Shown here: one piece after another, positions 10,917-23,864 of the stretch
Layout: every line of letters starts with the position of its first letter
How positions within the stretch are numbered: the stretch's first letter is position 1
NCBI GenBank assembly: GCA_965153455.1
Contig: OZ234500.1
Location: 11,346,001-11,410,000 of the forward strand
Length of the DNA stretch: 64,000 bases
Direction: 5' to 3'
Source of the DNA: Sphagnum compactum
Lineage: Eukaryota; Bryophyta; Sphagnopsida; Sphagnales
Notes under the pieces: model-generated
What the model saw: only the letters and a program-made list of their open reading frames with translations
Told to the model about the DNA's origin: nothing
The model's database searches: none
Translations under genes and position numbers: made by a program

Positions 10917-13900
10917 ATGGGAAGGAAATCGTATTTCTCGGAGTCTGATGTAATGCCTCTTGTGAAAAGGTAGGTGCAATTGTTGTTTTTGGTGGTGTTT
11001 TTTTAGGGGGGAGGGGGTGTTGTTCAAGAAAAATAATTCTCGTTGGTCTCCGGGATTGACTTGTGTGACTGTGTTGGTTTGGGACGTGTTCGATTTTAAT
11101 TTTTTCTTGTGGGTGGTTCTGCGAAATATTTGTTTTCATCGGGTTTGTTGAAGGTTTGTTTTGAGCCTTTGGTGGGTTGTGCGGTTGTGTGGAGTTTTGC
11201 AGGTACACTTCGAGCACATTGCTGACACTTTTGCGAGAAATTGCGAAATGTGAGACCGCCAAGTTGGACTGGGATGCATTGGTCAAAAGCTCGGCAACGG
11301 GCATCAGCAGTGCAAGAGAGTACCAAGCTCTGTGGAGGAGCTTGGCGTACCGTGTAGAGCTCAAGCAATGTTTTGAAGAAGATGAGTGTCCTCTGGTAGG
11401 TTTTTGTTAATGCTTTGTGAACTTCTTTCCGGAGGTTTTTCTATTTGGCTGCATCTCTACGATGTGGGGGGCCAGTCTGCTGTGAGGATTTTAGGGTTTG
11501 GCTCATTTCTGGGAAATGGTCTTCATTCCAAAACTGCAACTAAGAGATCTTCTCTTACTGCAGACTCATTCACTGATTTTTTCCCGTGGAACCATGAACC
11601 ACAAACCATGGCAAGATTTTTAAAATGTTCTGTGCTACTTTCTTGCTTGGGTGGAACCTCAAATGTATGTCATTCCTTCCCAGGATGATGAAAGTGACCT
11701 TGAATTCGAGCTGGAGCCTGTTCCTGCTGTGAGTGTGGAAGTTGCAGGAGATGTTTCCATGTGTGTGAAGGTATTTCTTAAAACTCAGTTGGATATGTCT
11801 TTTAGGTCAGAGTGTATGGCAGTGTTGTGAGTTTCATATAACCATCACTTCTGCATTTGCGTATGAACAATTGTTGCCAATTAATCCACATTTTTATTTA
11901 CCAAAGGGACCAGGGAAGTTCTTCCACTTGGTTGCAGTCTGGTGGTTGCTTAGCAGGCTTAAAAAAGTGCTCAGTTCTGGAAGGTTTTTGACATCTTTAG
12001 CTGGCAGGCAGACATGCAACGTCATGGAATTTCAGGAATTTCATGCAAGCGAAAAGCAGATCCAATGTGGAAGTCAGATGTTAAAGAAGTGGAAGTTGCC
12101 CCAACAGTTGTACACCAGGTGGGTGTGGTTCTGATCGTTGCAAAGAGATGCTCCACTTCTCTGATTTTAATCAAATCCCAGCCATATTGACCAAGCATGA
12201 CCATGACCTTCTCTTGAACAGGGATCTACATTATCAGGTTCTTCAGGCGGGGCAGGTACAGTTGCAAGCAATACATCATTGAAAGGCATTGCCACTGCAA
12301 ACAATGGGGCTTTGCATGTTGCTTCAAATAAGCAATTTGCTGTGGTGCCTTCTGCTTCAAATGATAGTGCCCTACTTTCTGGAGCTTTGTGTCAAACAGA
12401 CAGGAAGAAGCGACGGCTTTGGACCCCTGAGGAGGACCTAGAACTCATTGCAGCTGTTGAGAAATGTGGGGAGGGCAATTGGGCAACCATTCTTAAGTGT
12501 GGATTCAACCATGAACGCACTGCATCACAGCTCTCACAGGTTTCTGTTGTTTCCCTCCTGGTCTTTGAAGAATAACCATTGTGGTACCTGAAGGGGACAA
12601 AGGTGGTTTCCTCATATGCCACTCTACAATTCTCATTGCAGTCATTAAATGGTGTTCCAGCAGTTACGCTTTCACTGGCCTATCCTCAAAAACTATCTTC
12701 CTGTTTGAACTTCCTATATGCTTGAATGATTTTATAGCTGCTCCACTTTCATGTTCTGTCTTCCATTGAAAGTAGAATGTAATCATATGAGATATTCCTA
12801 TGAAACAGCAGTTTTGACTTGAATTTGGATCTTCTATGGATTGTGATATCCTGTGGTGGAATTTGCTCATGTAGTGTGGATGGACCAGAGGTACAGTAAC
12901 CATGAAAGTGAGATATGTTGATTGCCTTGAGGGCACGGGAACTTATGCATTTGGACTATGGGTGTATCTAATGTGCCAGGATCAGTCCTAACTTAGATTG
13001 GTTGATTACTCAACAAGGCGCTGAATATCTCATCCTTTTGCAGAGATGGGCACTCATAAGAAAGAGAAGAGAAGTGGCAGAAAAAGCAGGATATCGGGTT
13101 GGGCCAGGATATTCAGCCTCGACACCTGGGAGTTCAGGACAAGCAGGAGCCTCTCCTTTTGTGACACCTGCAGTTTTAAGCCCTGGTAGCTTAGAGCCTG
13201 CATTGAATGGCAACACAGGGTCTGCAATCCCAGGGCATGTGCCTTCAACCAGTGTGCCTGGTGGCCATGTGGGGTCTCCTGCAGGTGTGCCTATTTCAGC
13301 CACACAATCACCTCCTTCTGTAGCTCAAAATGTTCAGGGGCAAGGAACAGGGTCTGTGGCAGTATATGCTATGAATTCATCTGCAGCAAATACAATCACC
13401 AACACTTACTCCAAGGCCAACAGCTCACGACCTGCAACAGGATTAGGTGGCACATCCTCTCGCTTAGGACATAGTCTGTCTGGGCAGTCTGCAGCAGTTG
13501 GTACCTTGTGTGTGAATGGAGTATCCTCAGCTACAGGCTTACCCACTGTGACTGGGACTGGTACAGGACAAGCAAATAACACAGGGGCTGTGGTTTCAGC
13601 CACTGGAGCAAGCCTTCATCCCTCTGGGGCCATTGGTAGGAATGCTCCAGCCACTCATATGATCTCTGTTGGGGGTGGTGAAATGAGGAATACATCCACA
13701 CTACCCTTGCCAACTGCAGTAATGACATCTGCCACTGGTAAGTATGTTCTATCCTGCAACAATGTCGGTGCAAGTGGTGCACGAGGAAGGCTGAAGGGGC
13801 CTCATGGACCAGACCCCATGGTGCAAGCAGCTGCAGTGGCTGCAGGAGCCCGTATTGCACCAGCCTCAGCAGCAGCATCACTGTTAATGGCTGCCCAATC

Positions 13901-14956
13901 TGGCAATGTGGTCCATATTGGGCCTGGGGGTGTGCCTATCACTAAAGTAGGGCACTCAAATCAAGCAGGCTCTGCACAGCACTTGAACAGTGTCAGCAGT
14001 CGAGGCCCAAGTGCTATTGTTCACTACATTCGCACTGGTGCAGGTCAGTTCAAAAGGCCTCACCTTTTTGTTTGCTCCTAATATGTGAACTGCAAGGATG
14101 ATTGCATCAGTTACTTGTGTTACTGTTAAGTGGGCACAGCTTGTGCAGTGGCCCCAGCATGCTAACAATGTGCAGCTGGTAGATACCTGGGTGAATTTCT
14201 TTCAGTCTCTGCGTTACTTAGTACCTGCAGGATACCCATAAACCTTGAAATTGTGCTGCAGGTGTTCCCCCATCAGCTGCTCCTGGAATGACAATGACTA
14301 TCCAGCGAACTCCATCACAACACAACACAAGAATAAATTCAAGCAGATCATTAGGGAATGGTCAAGCAGCTCTTTCAGCTCCCAAGTCAAACTCATCTCC
14401 TGTGCCAGTGACGAGTGCCCAAGCATCCCGCAATAATGCACATGTACAGACTGGAGCTAATCATAACAGTAAGTCAAATGGGCCTGGACGATCTGGATCA
14501 AGATCTCATTCAAGCCCGCCATCTCCTATTGTTCCAGCACATGAAAACTCCCGTACACAACCGAGCAATGACTCTGACAGCCCAGCTTCCACCGTTTTGA
14601 GAGGGGCAGCCTATGTGGTCTCATCTGCAGCAATTGCAAGAGTCTCAAGTGCATCAGTAGTGACAACTAGTGAGTCTGCCCAGAAAGAGGTGCATCAAGC
14701 AAGTGCCACTAGTGGGAGGGCTGCAGCCACCTCTATATCCACTCCTTCACCTCCTATTGTCCTTGGAGGATCAAATCTTGTCAGCTTGTCACTTGCAGAA
14801 CCAGCTACAAAGAATGGAGTGATGTCTTCTCATGTAGAATCCCAGACAAAAAAGGATTCCAACCCCTCTGACACAGCTTCACCAAAACACCATGCCACTG
14901 ATAGTGATCACAATCTTGTCAATAATCCCCAAAAACCTAAAGCAGTCCGGCAGTAG
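10917..14956 (+). CDS. SANT/Myb-like (homeodomain-like superfamily) nuclear protein
   Basis: Seven exons join without phase conflict: 10917-10969, 11203-11395, 11684-11770, 12008-12118, 12222-12539, 13044-14043 and 14262-14956, giving 818 aa. The N-terminal block (residues ~1-110: LLTLLREIAK, KLDWDALVKSSATGISSAREYQ, then acidic ESDLEFELEPVP) and the SANT/Myb repeat (~211-263: LWTPEEDLELIAAVEKCGEG, NWATILK, TASQLSQ spliced to RWALIRKRR) have the order and intron placement I recall for Arabidopsis At1g09710/At1g58220. The rest is a long Ser/Thr/Gly/Ala-rich region, mostly in one 1-kb exon. Within it a conserved island at ~530-560 reads MVQAAAVAAGARI, VVHIGPGG and later VHYIRTG. The likely role is DNA or chromatin binding in the nucleus; targets are unknown. 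The single Myb repeat distinguishes it from R2R3-MYB factors. Confidence 0.88.
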
Positions 14957-16190
14957 TTGATAGTGTCATACTCTGGCAGCAGTCACTGGAGCATTCATGA
15001 GTTTTCAGCATCCTTACCAATTCACTGATGGGAGACAATTGTAGCTTATCCTACATGTGTAAAGCTGAGGCACCACCAGCAGACTATTCACTTCAGTCAC
15101 ATGTACTTCAGGTACCTTGCAGTGACTGAAGTGTTGATGGGTGTAGAGTAAATGGAGTATCACAGAGTTCATCACAGTGGGTATGTACTTCCTTCTGTTG
15201 TACATATGCACATGGAAAGGTTTTTGAGCCTCCTCTTGGGAGAGAAAGCGCTCATAGTATGGGGTGCCCCTTGCACATACGAAATTTTTGGCCACTCCCT
15301 TTGTACAAGGGGTCTTTGTCTTTTTGGTTCTCTCCTATTTGTGCAGTTATTGCTGCATTGACATTTGTTTTCAATCAACTTTGATGGTGTTCCTACTTTG
15401 TGTTGTTGATTTTCCATCTTTCTTCCTATGTTGCTGCATTGCCAAAATGCATTTTCAAGCAATCTTCTCTCAAATGCCCAAGAATCATTCACTAATGAAA
15501 CCTTGAGAGTGAAGTTTGCCTAACATAATTTCACTTTTAAAGCTCCATACTGAAGTGGGCTATTGAATCATGTCACAATGTCCTAGTTGTGATGTTCAAA
15601 TTGGATAACATTACAATTATGCAAAAACTCTTGATGAAATCTATAAGATGGTGGGGTTACGGATTACAGATCCCAATCAGTTACATTTTATTTGATGTAT
15701 GACTTTTGAAATATTACCATGAGGAAAGAAATTTGAAAATATGGGTCTTGACTCTAACCCTAAATGTTCTAATAACATGAAATATTGCAAACACACAAAT
15801 TAATTGAGGACAGAAGGTATTACATTTGTTCTACACACAACCCTTGTTCATTTACTACATGCAAATAAAATGGAAGTATGGCCTAGATTCTACCTAATAT
15901 CTCATCGTGTTGTTGGAAAAAAAAGAGTTCTTTCCATTATCTTGTGAAACCTATTAAATGTTTAGATATCAGCTTAGTTAAAAGGCCTAAGAAGCTAATG
16001 CGAGGACTCACATATTAGGTGGCAGCTCAAGTTGGTTTAAAGTCTGACTATGATTTTGATTATCTGATCATTGAGTGTGAAGCTTTGAACACCCCAATTT
16101 TGTTTGGTTGCTTATCTCATGATCATTTGGCTGATGATACAATTCATACGCTTCCGCAATGAGAAGTTGTTTGTAAACATTTGAAGGGTA
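14957..16190. other. 3' flank of the Myb-like gene, no further gene seen
   Basis: About 600 bases after the stop are moderately T-rich and probably include the 3' UTR. From about 15.5 kb the sequence becomes AT-rich and repetitive up to the foldback element. No domain or RNA gene was recognised. Confidence 0.4.
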
Positions 16191-16191
16191 C

Positions 16192-16696
16192 AAGTTAAGT
16201 GTCATATACCAAACCTTAGTCTCACTTAAGTCTTTCACCCAGGGATGAGAAAGTGTTCATAAAAGTGATTATTGACGATTCAAACCTCTATTTTGGAGTG
16301 GAGTTTTGGATCAAATTTATTAGATAATCCATCCAATCTTATACATCTAGTTATATACAACAACTATAATCAATCCAGTCATATAATGATTGATTCTCAA
16401 TTGGAGAATTTTCAATTAATAATCGATTATACAACTCCAATTGAGAATTCTGCTTATCAATATTCAGAAGAACCATTGATTGTTTTCCAGTCGTATAAAA
16501 CTGTATGTGACTAGATTGATTATAGCTAGTATATGACTGAATTTATTATTGAATAATTGATGATTCAAAACTCCACTGCAAAAATAGAGGTTTGATTCAA
16601 ATGTCAATCTTCGAACACTTTTCATACCTCAAGTGAAGAGACTTTAACAAGTGAGAGTTAGGTTTGATTTTTGGCAATGAACCTTAACCTTTATCG
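16192..16696. mobile_element. Foldback/MITE-like long imperfect inverted repeat
   Basis: The left arm (16192 to about 16320) and right arm (about 16555 to 16696) are imperfect reverse complements for 120-140 bases. Matching blocks include GTTAAG...ACCTTAAC at the ends, CTCACTT/AAGTGAG, AAAGTGTTC/GAACACTTT and TCAAACCTCTATTTT/AAAATAGAGGTTTGA. The spacer (~16.32-16.55 kb) is very AT-rich and contains a smaller palindrome around CAATTGGAGAATT. It encodes nothing. Length and shape fit a foldback MITE; no convincing target-site duplication was found. Confidence 0.6.
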
Positions 16697-17019
16697 GTCT
16701 AAATTTTTAGAAGTGCAACTTATTGATCTGAAAACTTTTGATTCTGCAGTTGAGTTCTAATAATCAACAAAATAATCATGAGATAAAGCGGCCAGAGTGA
16801 ACCAGCACCCACCAGTGCACCAGTTGACCATTCTGACCCTGTGTTAACTCAACATTGTACCACAGTCAACCTTTTTGGGCTGTTGATCTTTGATCTTTTT
16901 TATTTTTTGGGTGTATTTTTCCCAACCCTGACCATACTACACTCCAACCTAATCACCCTAGTTCCCTAGCTACCCGACTGACTTAGCTACATTATTGACA
17001 TGTACCTTGGCTCTACCTA

Positions 17020-17880
17020 CCTACTCTCTATTTTTCCATTGCTAAACCTATATCTCTTGGCTAAACTTTTGCTTTTAGGCACAACTTTTAACTCTTCTTA
17101 GCTAAACCTATATAACTTAGCTAAACATTTTTCTTTTGTCACAACTTTTGATTCTTCTTGGCTAAACTTTTTTCTTTTGGCACAACTTTTAACTTTTCTT
17201 GGCTAAACCTTTCTTTTTGGCACAACTTCTAACTCTTCTTAGCTAAACCTTCATTTCTTCATGGCCAAACCATTACACGTTGGCAAAAGTTCTATTTATT
17301 CTTGATTAAGCTTTAACCTCTTGGCAAAACCTTGACCTCTTTTTAGTTAAATTTTAACCTTTCAACAAAACCTTTATATTTTCTTACCTAAACCTCTACC
17401 ACTTGAGAAATCTTTGAACTCTTCCTAGTTATACCTCTATCTCTTGGTAAAACCATTATCTTTTTTGGGCTAAATTTTTATCTCTTAGTAAAACCTCTAT
17501 CTCTTCTTAGTTAAACATTTACAAATTGGAAATTTTTTAAATTCTTCCTGGCTAAACCTATACCTTTTGGCAATACTTCCATCTTTTCATAGCTAAACCT
17601 CTACCACTTGAAAAAACTTTGAACTCTTCCTAGCTAAACCTCAATTTCTTGGTAAAATCATTATCTTTTTTGGGCTAAATTTTTATCTCTTAGTAAAACC
17701 TCTATCTCTTTTTGGTTAAACCTTTACAAATTGGAAATTTTTAAAATTTTTCCTCGCTAAACTTATACCTTTGGGCAATACTTCCATTTTTTCGTAGTTA
17801 AACCTCTAGTTGTTGGCAAAAACTCTATCTTTTCTTAGTTAAAAATTTTACTTTTTAAAAAAACTTTTATATTTTCTTGA
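17020..17880. repeat. Degenerate tandem array of GCTAAAC / TTGGCAAAAC words
   Basis: Words of the type TTCTTAGCTAAACCTNTA and CTCTTGGCAAAAC alternate many times at roughly 30-60 base spacing, with much divergence. The array sits just inside the left end of the MULE-like element. Internal subterminal arrays are common in non-autonomous DNA transposons. Confidence 0.55.
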
Positions 17881-19299
17881 ATTAACTTAAAGGTAATTTT
17901 TCCAACACATTTTTTTAACAAAAACTTTGGCTACCCTATTGACCTAACCATCTTATTGACATAATTACATTATTGACCTAACTTGCTTTTTATTTGTGTA
18001 CATACCTACCTACGTAGCCACCAACCTACCTACATACTTATTTTCTTACTTACCCACCCCCACTCACCTACCTACCTATCATTTATATGATGTTAATGTT
18101 TACCAATGTATGATATACAAAATATGAAGGTATTGCATTAAATGAACTAACAACCATTTTAATCATATTTGACCCCTTGATGTCAAAAAAACGATAACCT
18201 TGAATGCGGGTATTGCACATTCGATCAACTTTTGTGACTTACACATAAGTATTACATATTTTGGTAGTTATCATTAAAAGTTAAAGTAGTTGAAAATCCA
18301 ATGACAAAATACAATACCCACATATGAAAATAATGTCATTTCAAATATAATAAATGTCGCAACCCTAACATTGGGTTTGCGATAAAATATGAAGTGCAAG
18401 GGCCCATGAGGTCGAAATTGTGTTTAGGTGTGAAACACACTCTTACAAATGGGGGAAAATGCAAAGGATGAAACCCAATGATTCCCAAGTGCATTCTCAT
18501 TTTGGGAATTGCACTCATGCGAGAGTTGCGAATGTTCAAAGCCTTGGTTGGAAAGGAAAACAAGCACCAAATTGGACCCCCAGGACACCATTAGAAAGTT
18601 CTTGAAGCGTAGATGCTTAAAGTGCCCTTACGTTGTTCATTTAAACTTGATTTTCATGAGTTATGATCAAAAGAAAGGCGGGAATCAAATTGGGAATTTG
18701 ATTCCCAACCACAAATCCCTTGAAAAAAGGGTCAAATGAGGTCTGATTGAAGCATTCTATACACCTTTGGAAAGATATTTTCAAGGGTTATAAGATGTTG
18801 TACTTGCATTCTCAAAACAGACTTGACTTCAAAAAGATATGAGCGTCCAAAGTTTTGGGACAACAAGAATCCCAGTTTTGGGACTCCCACTTGAGAATCT
18901 TGGGGAAAAGTGACATTTGGATGTAGTTCCCATGGAGAGGCACATAATATACTATAGGGAGGGGAGTGGTGCCTCCTCCCAAAGGTTGCGAGCTGTGTAA
19001 AGCTTATGCTTAAGGTTGTCCCTACTAAATTCATTGCACCATTTCCATTCAATTTGCATTAACCACTATCTTTACTTGGTTATGCAGGTTGATATCATCT
19101 TGAATTCTTACTTGTGAGGTCGTCCTAGTCACATCCCAGAGCTTCAACACGCTCTCCTACCCCCCGAAGTGCTGTGAGTTAGGGAATGTGCTTCAACTCT
19201 CTTCTTTTTTCATTGTTTCATTTAGGACCCACCTTTGGGTCTCTTGAGGAGTTTGGGGCACGTCAATACACTTCAATAATTATTACATATTTTGTGACC

Positions 19300-20880
19300 A
19301 AAATGCAAGCATTCTTTTTTGGATTTTTTAAAATTATTTTTCTCTATTTATTTTTTTTTCTAATTTTTTATTTTTAATTTTTTCTCCCTTAATTTTTTTT
19401 CTTTTTCTTGTTTTAAATTATTTTCTTTTATTATTTATCACAATTATTTTATTTCTTCTAATTTTCTATTTTTATATTGTCATCATTTTTTTCATTGAGC
19501 ATGCATATTTTATGCCCAACATTTGGATATTGCACAAACCATCCAAAAAAACTAGCCGACATTTTATGTTTCAAATGTGGGTATTAAAAAATCATTCTAA
19601 CAAAACTAATGTTTATTTTGTGACCCTTATGCAAATATTTCACATTGAACTTTATGTTTTTGAAGCTCTTTTAATGCAATAATGTAACATTGCAATATGT
19701 TTCAAATTCGTATTTTTAGGGAAAATTTCAACAAAGTATTAATGTGATGCTCACATTTAAAGCAATAAACATAACACAAACATGAGGTTACAATTGCAAT
19801 AAGACAAAACTTGTATGTATTGATACAAGTTTCACATCTATCAAAACTTTTTTAAATGTTCAAAAAATGAAAAACATGAACTCCATGCCATTGTTTATGC
19901 CAAAGAAACCTAAGTAAAATATGCATGCTACTTTCTAACCTTAATAGACATCTTTCTAAACCTATTTTCATTAACCACCATCTCATGTGTTCATCGATAA
20001 ATTTTTGTTATTGTAACCACCTTAATAGCATGTTGAAAAGTGTAAAGTTGATAGTGATACAATTGAAGTTGAATGGCATTGGTTACAAATTGGTATTTCA
20101 TAGTTATCCAAAGTTTGCATCAAACACATGATACACATTAATATGCAAATTTGAAAAATATAAACCAAACCCCAAAAGATTACATGGGTATCAACATATA
20201 TAGTTTATTGGATTTATAATTTAGAAAATTGGAAAATTTTGAAAATAAGAAATAGAGGAAATAGAAAAACAAACTTCATCTTTTTGAACTTTGAAAACCA
20301 AAAAGCAATGGAAAAATAGGGGGAAAAAAAAAAAAATAATAATGAAAAAATAATAAAAGAAAAATAATTCTTCTAGCATTTAGAAAACAGAAAAATTGAA
20401 AAAAGGGTCAAAAAACTCAAAAAATCTTCTTATTTAAAAAAATAATAAAAAACCAATGAAAACGAAACAAAAACTAGAATTATTTTTCTTGAATTAATAA
20501 TAACAAGAAAAAAATCTTCAAGAAAAAACAAAAAAAAAGAAATGATGAAAGTTGTAACAATAGAAAAAAACAAAGAAAGAAAAAACAATTTTTTTTTAAA
20601 GTAGCAACGAAAATGAAAAAAAATGATAAGAAGAAAAATCTATAGCCCAAAGATAAAAGAAGGAAAAAATAATAATAATAGCAATAAAAAGAGAAGAAAA
20701 AAAATGATGAAGAAAAAGCTGCAGCAACAATGGAAGAGAAGAAGATGATGGTGGAAGAGAAGAAAGAAAGAAGAAAGGGAGGAAAAAAACAAAAAAAACA
20801 TAAGAGGAGAAAAAAAAAGAAGAGGAGGGGAAAAAAAGGGGAATTTCTTTTGAAATTTCAAGGAAGGGTGAGCCAGTGAA
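19300..20880. repeat. T-rich tract followed by A/GA-rich tract inside the MULE-like element
   Basis: 19305-19500 is dominated by T on the plus strand, while 20220-20870 is dominated by A with GA-rich stretches near 20.68-20.84 kb. Long frames across the second tract on minus (Phe/Ser/Leu-only) are a by-product of composition. No coding signal. Confidence 0.6.
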
Positions 20881-21017
20881 AAGGAAAAAAAACCCCAACT
20901 CAATGTTTGGTTTGGTTTAGGTTATATGGTTTGGGTTCATCCTAAAATGACCAAAATGGTCTCATCCACAACTGGTGCATTGGTGGGTGCTGGTTCACTC
21001 AAGCTGCCAGATAAAGC

Positions 21018-22960
21018 AACAAAACACAGAACCAAATTGGAGTGTTCAAAGCGTGAACTTAGATGATCACATAATCAAGAACATAATCAAATTTTAAATA
21101 ATTGATAATATCAATAACATTATCAACCTTTGAACCCTCCTATTTGTGTGCACAACGAATCAAACGATAATCAACATTTGAACCACCTAATATTTGTAAA
21201 AGCTTCACAAACATATTTCTATTACACAATCTCCCCTAGTTTCTCCAAAGATTGAAAGCTGAAAAACCTCGCCTTGTATCTCTCACATGCCTACTTTTTT
21301 CAACCTTGTTTGTATACCAACAAGGGTTATGGATTAGTGCAAAAAATATATGCAAATATGTATGACTCATGTGGAATCAACTTGTGCTTAGAGATTTTTT
21401 TGAAAAGGCCTATATGACCAATCAATTTGTTAGAATGGCAGCCTTGAATTGTTTTAAGAAGTTAACCTCAGTAAACTCACACTTAAATGTTGTAATAAGC
21501 TATTACAGCATAGGCTTGTCCACAGGTGCAAAGAAGAAGAAAAAAATTCAAACCAATAGAGCTATCTGTAAAGTCACCCTCTCTTTCACCCCCTATCCCC
21601 TCTTTCAGTGGTATCTGCAAAGTAAGGAAATTTTTTAAAATCTTAGTATGAAATGCTGAAACTCAGAGAGTGTTTTGGCACGTTACTTGTGCTGATAGTT
21701 TGGATTTGATCAGCTTGTATGTACATCAGCAGTAGCTCCTAGTGCTGGGAAGGCTCTGAGACCAAGGCTCAGCAGATTTTTGTCTTAAGAACCATGCAAG
21801 ATGGAGGAGGAAAAGGACCAACAACAGAAGAGAGCCACCCTTCAGAATAGCAATATGGGAGTTTGGAAGCAAAGCAATGAGCTTCAACTGGAAGCAAGGG
21901 TATTGAACATGTCCTCGAGTAAAGCAAGCGAGAACTTGCAAAAGAACTCGGATATGTAAATAGATTGGTTGCTGTTATGTATGGAGCCTTGGGTGCTGGC
22001 TGCACTGCTCCTCAAGCTAAAAATGAGTTAACCCTTGAGATGGCATCCTTCCCTTCTTCCTCATCGCCGGTAACTTCACACACTATTCTTCACAGTTGTC
22101 AGGCTGCTCATCCCCAGCTACACCCACCATCTTTTCTGAGTTTCGCCAAATTAGGGTTTACCTGGAGCACAGAGGAGGAGCTCACGATTTAAGATCACAT
22201 CTGTCATCACTGTCCATGGTGTCATGACCCATTCTTTAACCTAAATTTTGAAAACAAAGTCCAACATAGGAAAGGCACAAATTTAGTGGACAAGTTGAGT
22301 TATAACAAATAGATTTACATGATATTTTGATAATTTAGAGTGATATGTGATGGTCATTTACCACTCCCTAGTTATTTACATAATGAAATTTCTAGATTTA
22401 ATGGTTTTAGAAGTTGGGAAAATGGCATTATCTTACCACTTGACTTGAAGTAATTTAAGAAAAGACTAGGATATATGGTTTAGGGCAATGGGTGAAAGGA
22501 TATGGTTTTTAGAAAAAAATTATAAAAGAAAATAAAAGAGTTTTGGGAAAAGGTTGGAATGTGAAAACCTCTTGGTGTGGATTGGTAAACTTGAGTGTTG
22601 ATGTGAAAAACTTTCTATGATTTTTTAAAAAAAATTCATGAAATGTAGTAATAAACAATATTGTTTTATTTTATGAATATAACTTTGTAGGACAATAAAC
22701 TATCCTTTGTTAGGTGGAACCAAAGTTGTCACAAAGTAAATGATTTTTTTTAGTGATGGAAAATTTGTTACAAACTTGTAGAATTGTAGGTGGTAGTTAG
22801 CAAATGGTAAATAAATTAACAATAGTAGCGGTAGTGCTTGCAATGATGGTTTTTCCATCTTTTCTACCATTTTTGTGTTGTTTTACAAGTGGAATTTGTA
22901 AATTATTGCGTTATTTTTGTACTATTTTTCTTTTTGGGATCCCAAAATGTGTGAAGAATA
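21018..22960. other. Intergenic sequence between two transposons
   Basis: No gene was recognised. A less AT-rich patch at about 21.7-22.2 kb has several short frames on both strands, none long or conserved enough to call. It may be a gene fragment or an old repeat. Confidence 0.35.
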
Positions 22961-22969
22961 CAACAAAAA

Positions 22970-23560
22970 TTGACCTATTAGATTCAAGAGAAGATTTGCA
23001 AGATTGTTGGAATTAGAATGGGGAGTGATAAAACATGATGTTATGAAGTTTTGTAGTTGCTACAAGTTCATGGTTGCATTGAATGACTTTGGGACCTCCC
23101 AAGAAAACATTATCAATAACATGTTAAAGCTTTGCAAATTGAAACACCCAAAGCACATTGTTTCACCTTCATGAGTTGTTGGCTTGTGTTAAAGATGTGC
23201 CTAGGTGGGTAGACATGCAAAATGATTTGAAGAGACCACCACCAATAAAGAAATGCATAGGTGATGTTGAAAGGCAAGATGAATAACAACATGCTCCCTT
23301 GAATAATAATAATTAGAAAGTTGAAGCTATGGATGTCATGGCCAACACATTTGTAAAATGACCACAAGCAGCAAAGAGGGCAAAATAAATATATAAAATG
23401 AACAAATTGAATGAGAATGTTGTGCGAACTCATGAGCACACAACACATGGTATGGCTAATATTACTTTCAAAAAGGCGACTATTTTGGAAGAGGTGAACA
23501 TCATGCAACTATTTACATTGCTAGATGAACAACTTGTTTTGCTTAAGACAAACAAATGTT
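22970..23560 (+). pseudogene. PIF/Harbinger ORF1 relic (Myb/SANT-like, NAM-associated type)
   Basis: Frames combined across shifts give WGVIKHDVMKFCSCYKFM, VALNDFGTSQENIINNMLKL, a patch that recalls CWLVLKDVPRWVDMQNDLKR, then RPQAAKRAK and a Lys/Glu-rich tail with EEVNIMQLFTLLDEQLVLLK. This order matches the helper proteins of plant Harbinger elements (trihelix-like DNA-binding part, then RPxGxKxAK and a coiled tail). Stops and frameshifts mark it as a pseudogene. Confidence 0.55.
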
Positions 23561-23864
23561 TTTAGTTGTGCTGTAAATTGTAATGAAAAGTTATAGAATC
23601 TATGGATGTGTTTCACACCTTCAACATTTGTTGTACTTTCCAAAATAGTAGTGATGATTCCATTGGCTTCAATTCCACCTGTAGCAACAACTAGAACTTA
23701 GAAAAACACCAAACTTGACCACTTGGGGGATAACCATTAAGGGGGAATGGAAGATTTTGAAGCTAATCACATGATAAACTTGGTGGACTAGAGGAGAAAA
23801 AAACATATTGAACATTCAAAAAGGAACTATTGAATTTTTAAAAAAAAATTTCATGTATGCTTAT

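Larger units (their letters stand above)
16790..21008. mobile_element. Non-autonomous Mutator-like (MULE) element with 9-bp target duplication
   Basis: The left end (16790-16826, starting GGCCAGAGTGAACCAG) and right end (20968-21008, reverse complement starting GGCAGCTTGAGTGAACC) form terminal inverted repeats, with one mismatch over the ~30 bases after the outermost few. Exactly outside both ends lies the same 9-base word AGATAAAGC (16781-16789 and 21009-21017), a clean target-site duplication. Nine-base duplications with termini starting GG fit the Mutator superfamily. The 4.2-kb interior is AT-rich: a decayed tandem array, a T-rich tract and an A/purine-rich tract, with no transposase motif. 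It is therefore non-autonomous. Superfamily placement is inference; the end structure is directly visible. Confidence 0.8.

Noticed and set aside
20596-20903. 87-100-aa minus-strand ORFs rich in Phe, Ser and Leu
   Set aside because: They translate an A/GA-rich tract inside the MULE-like element and have no protein-like complexity.
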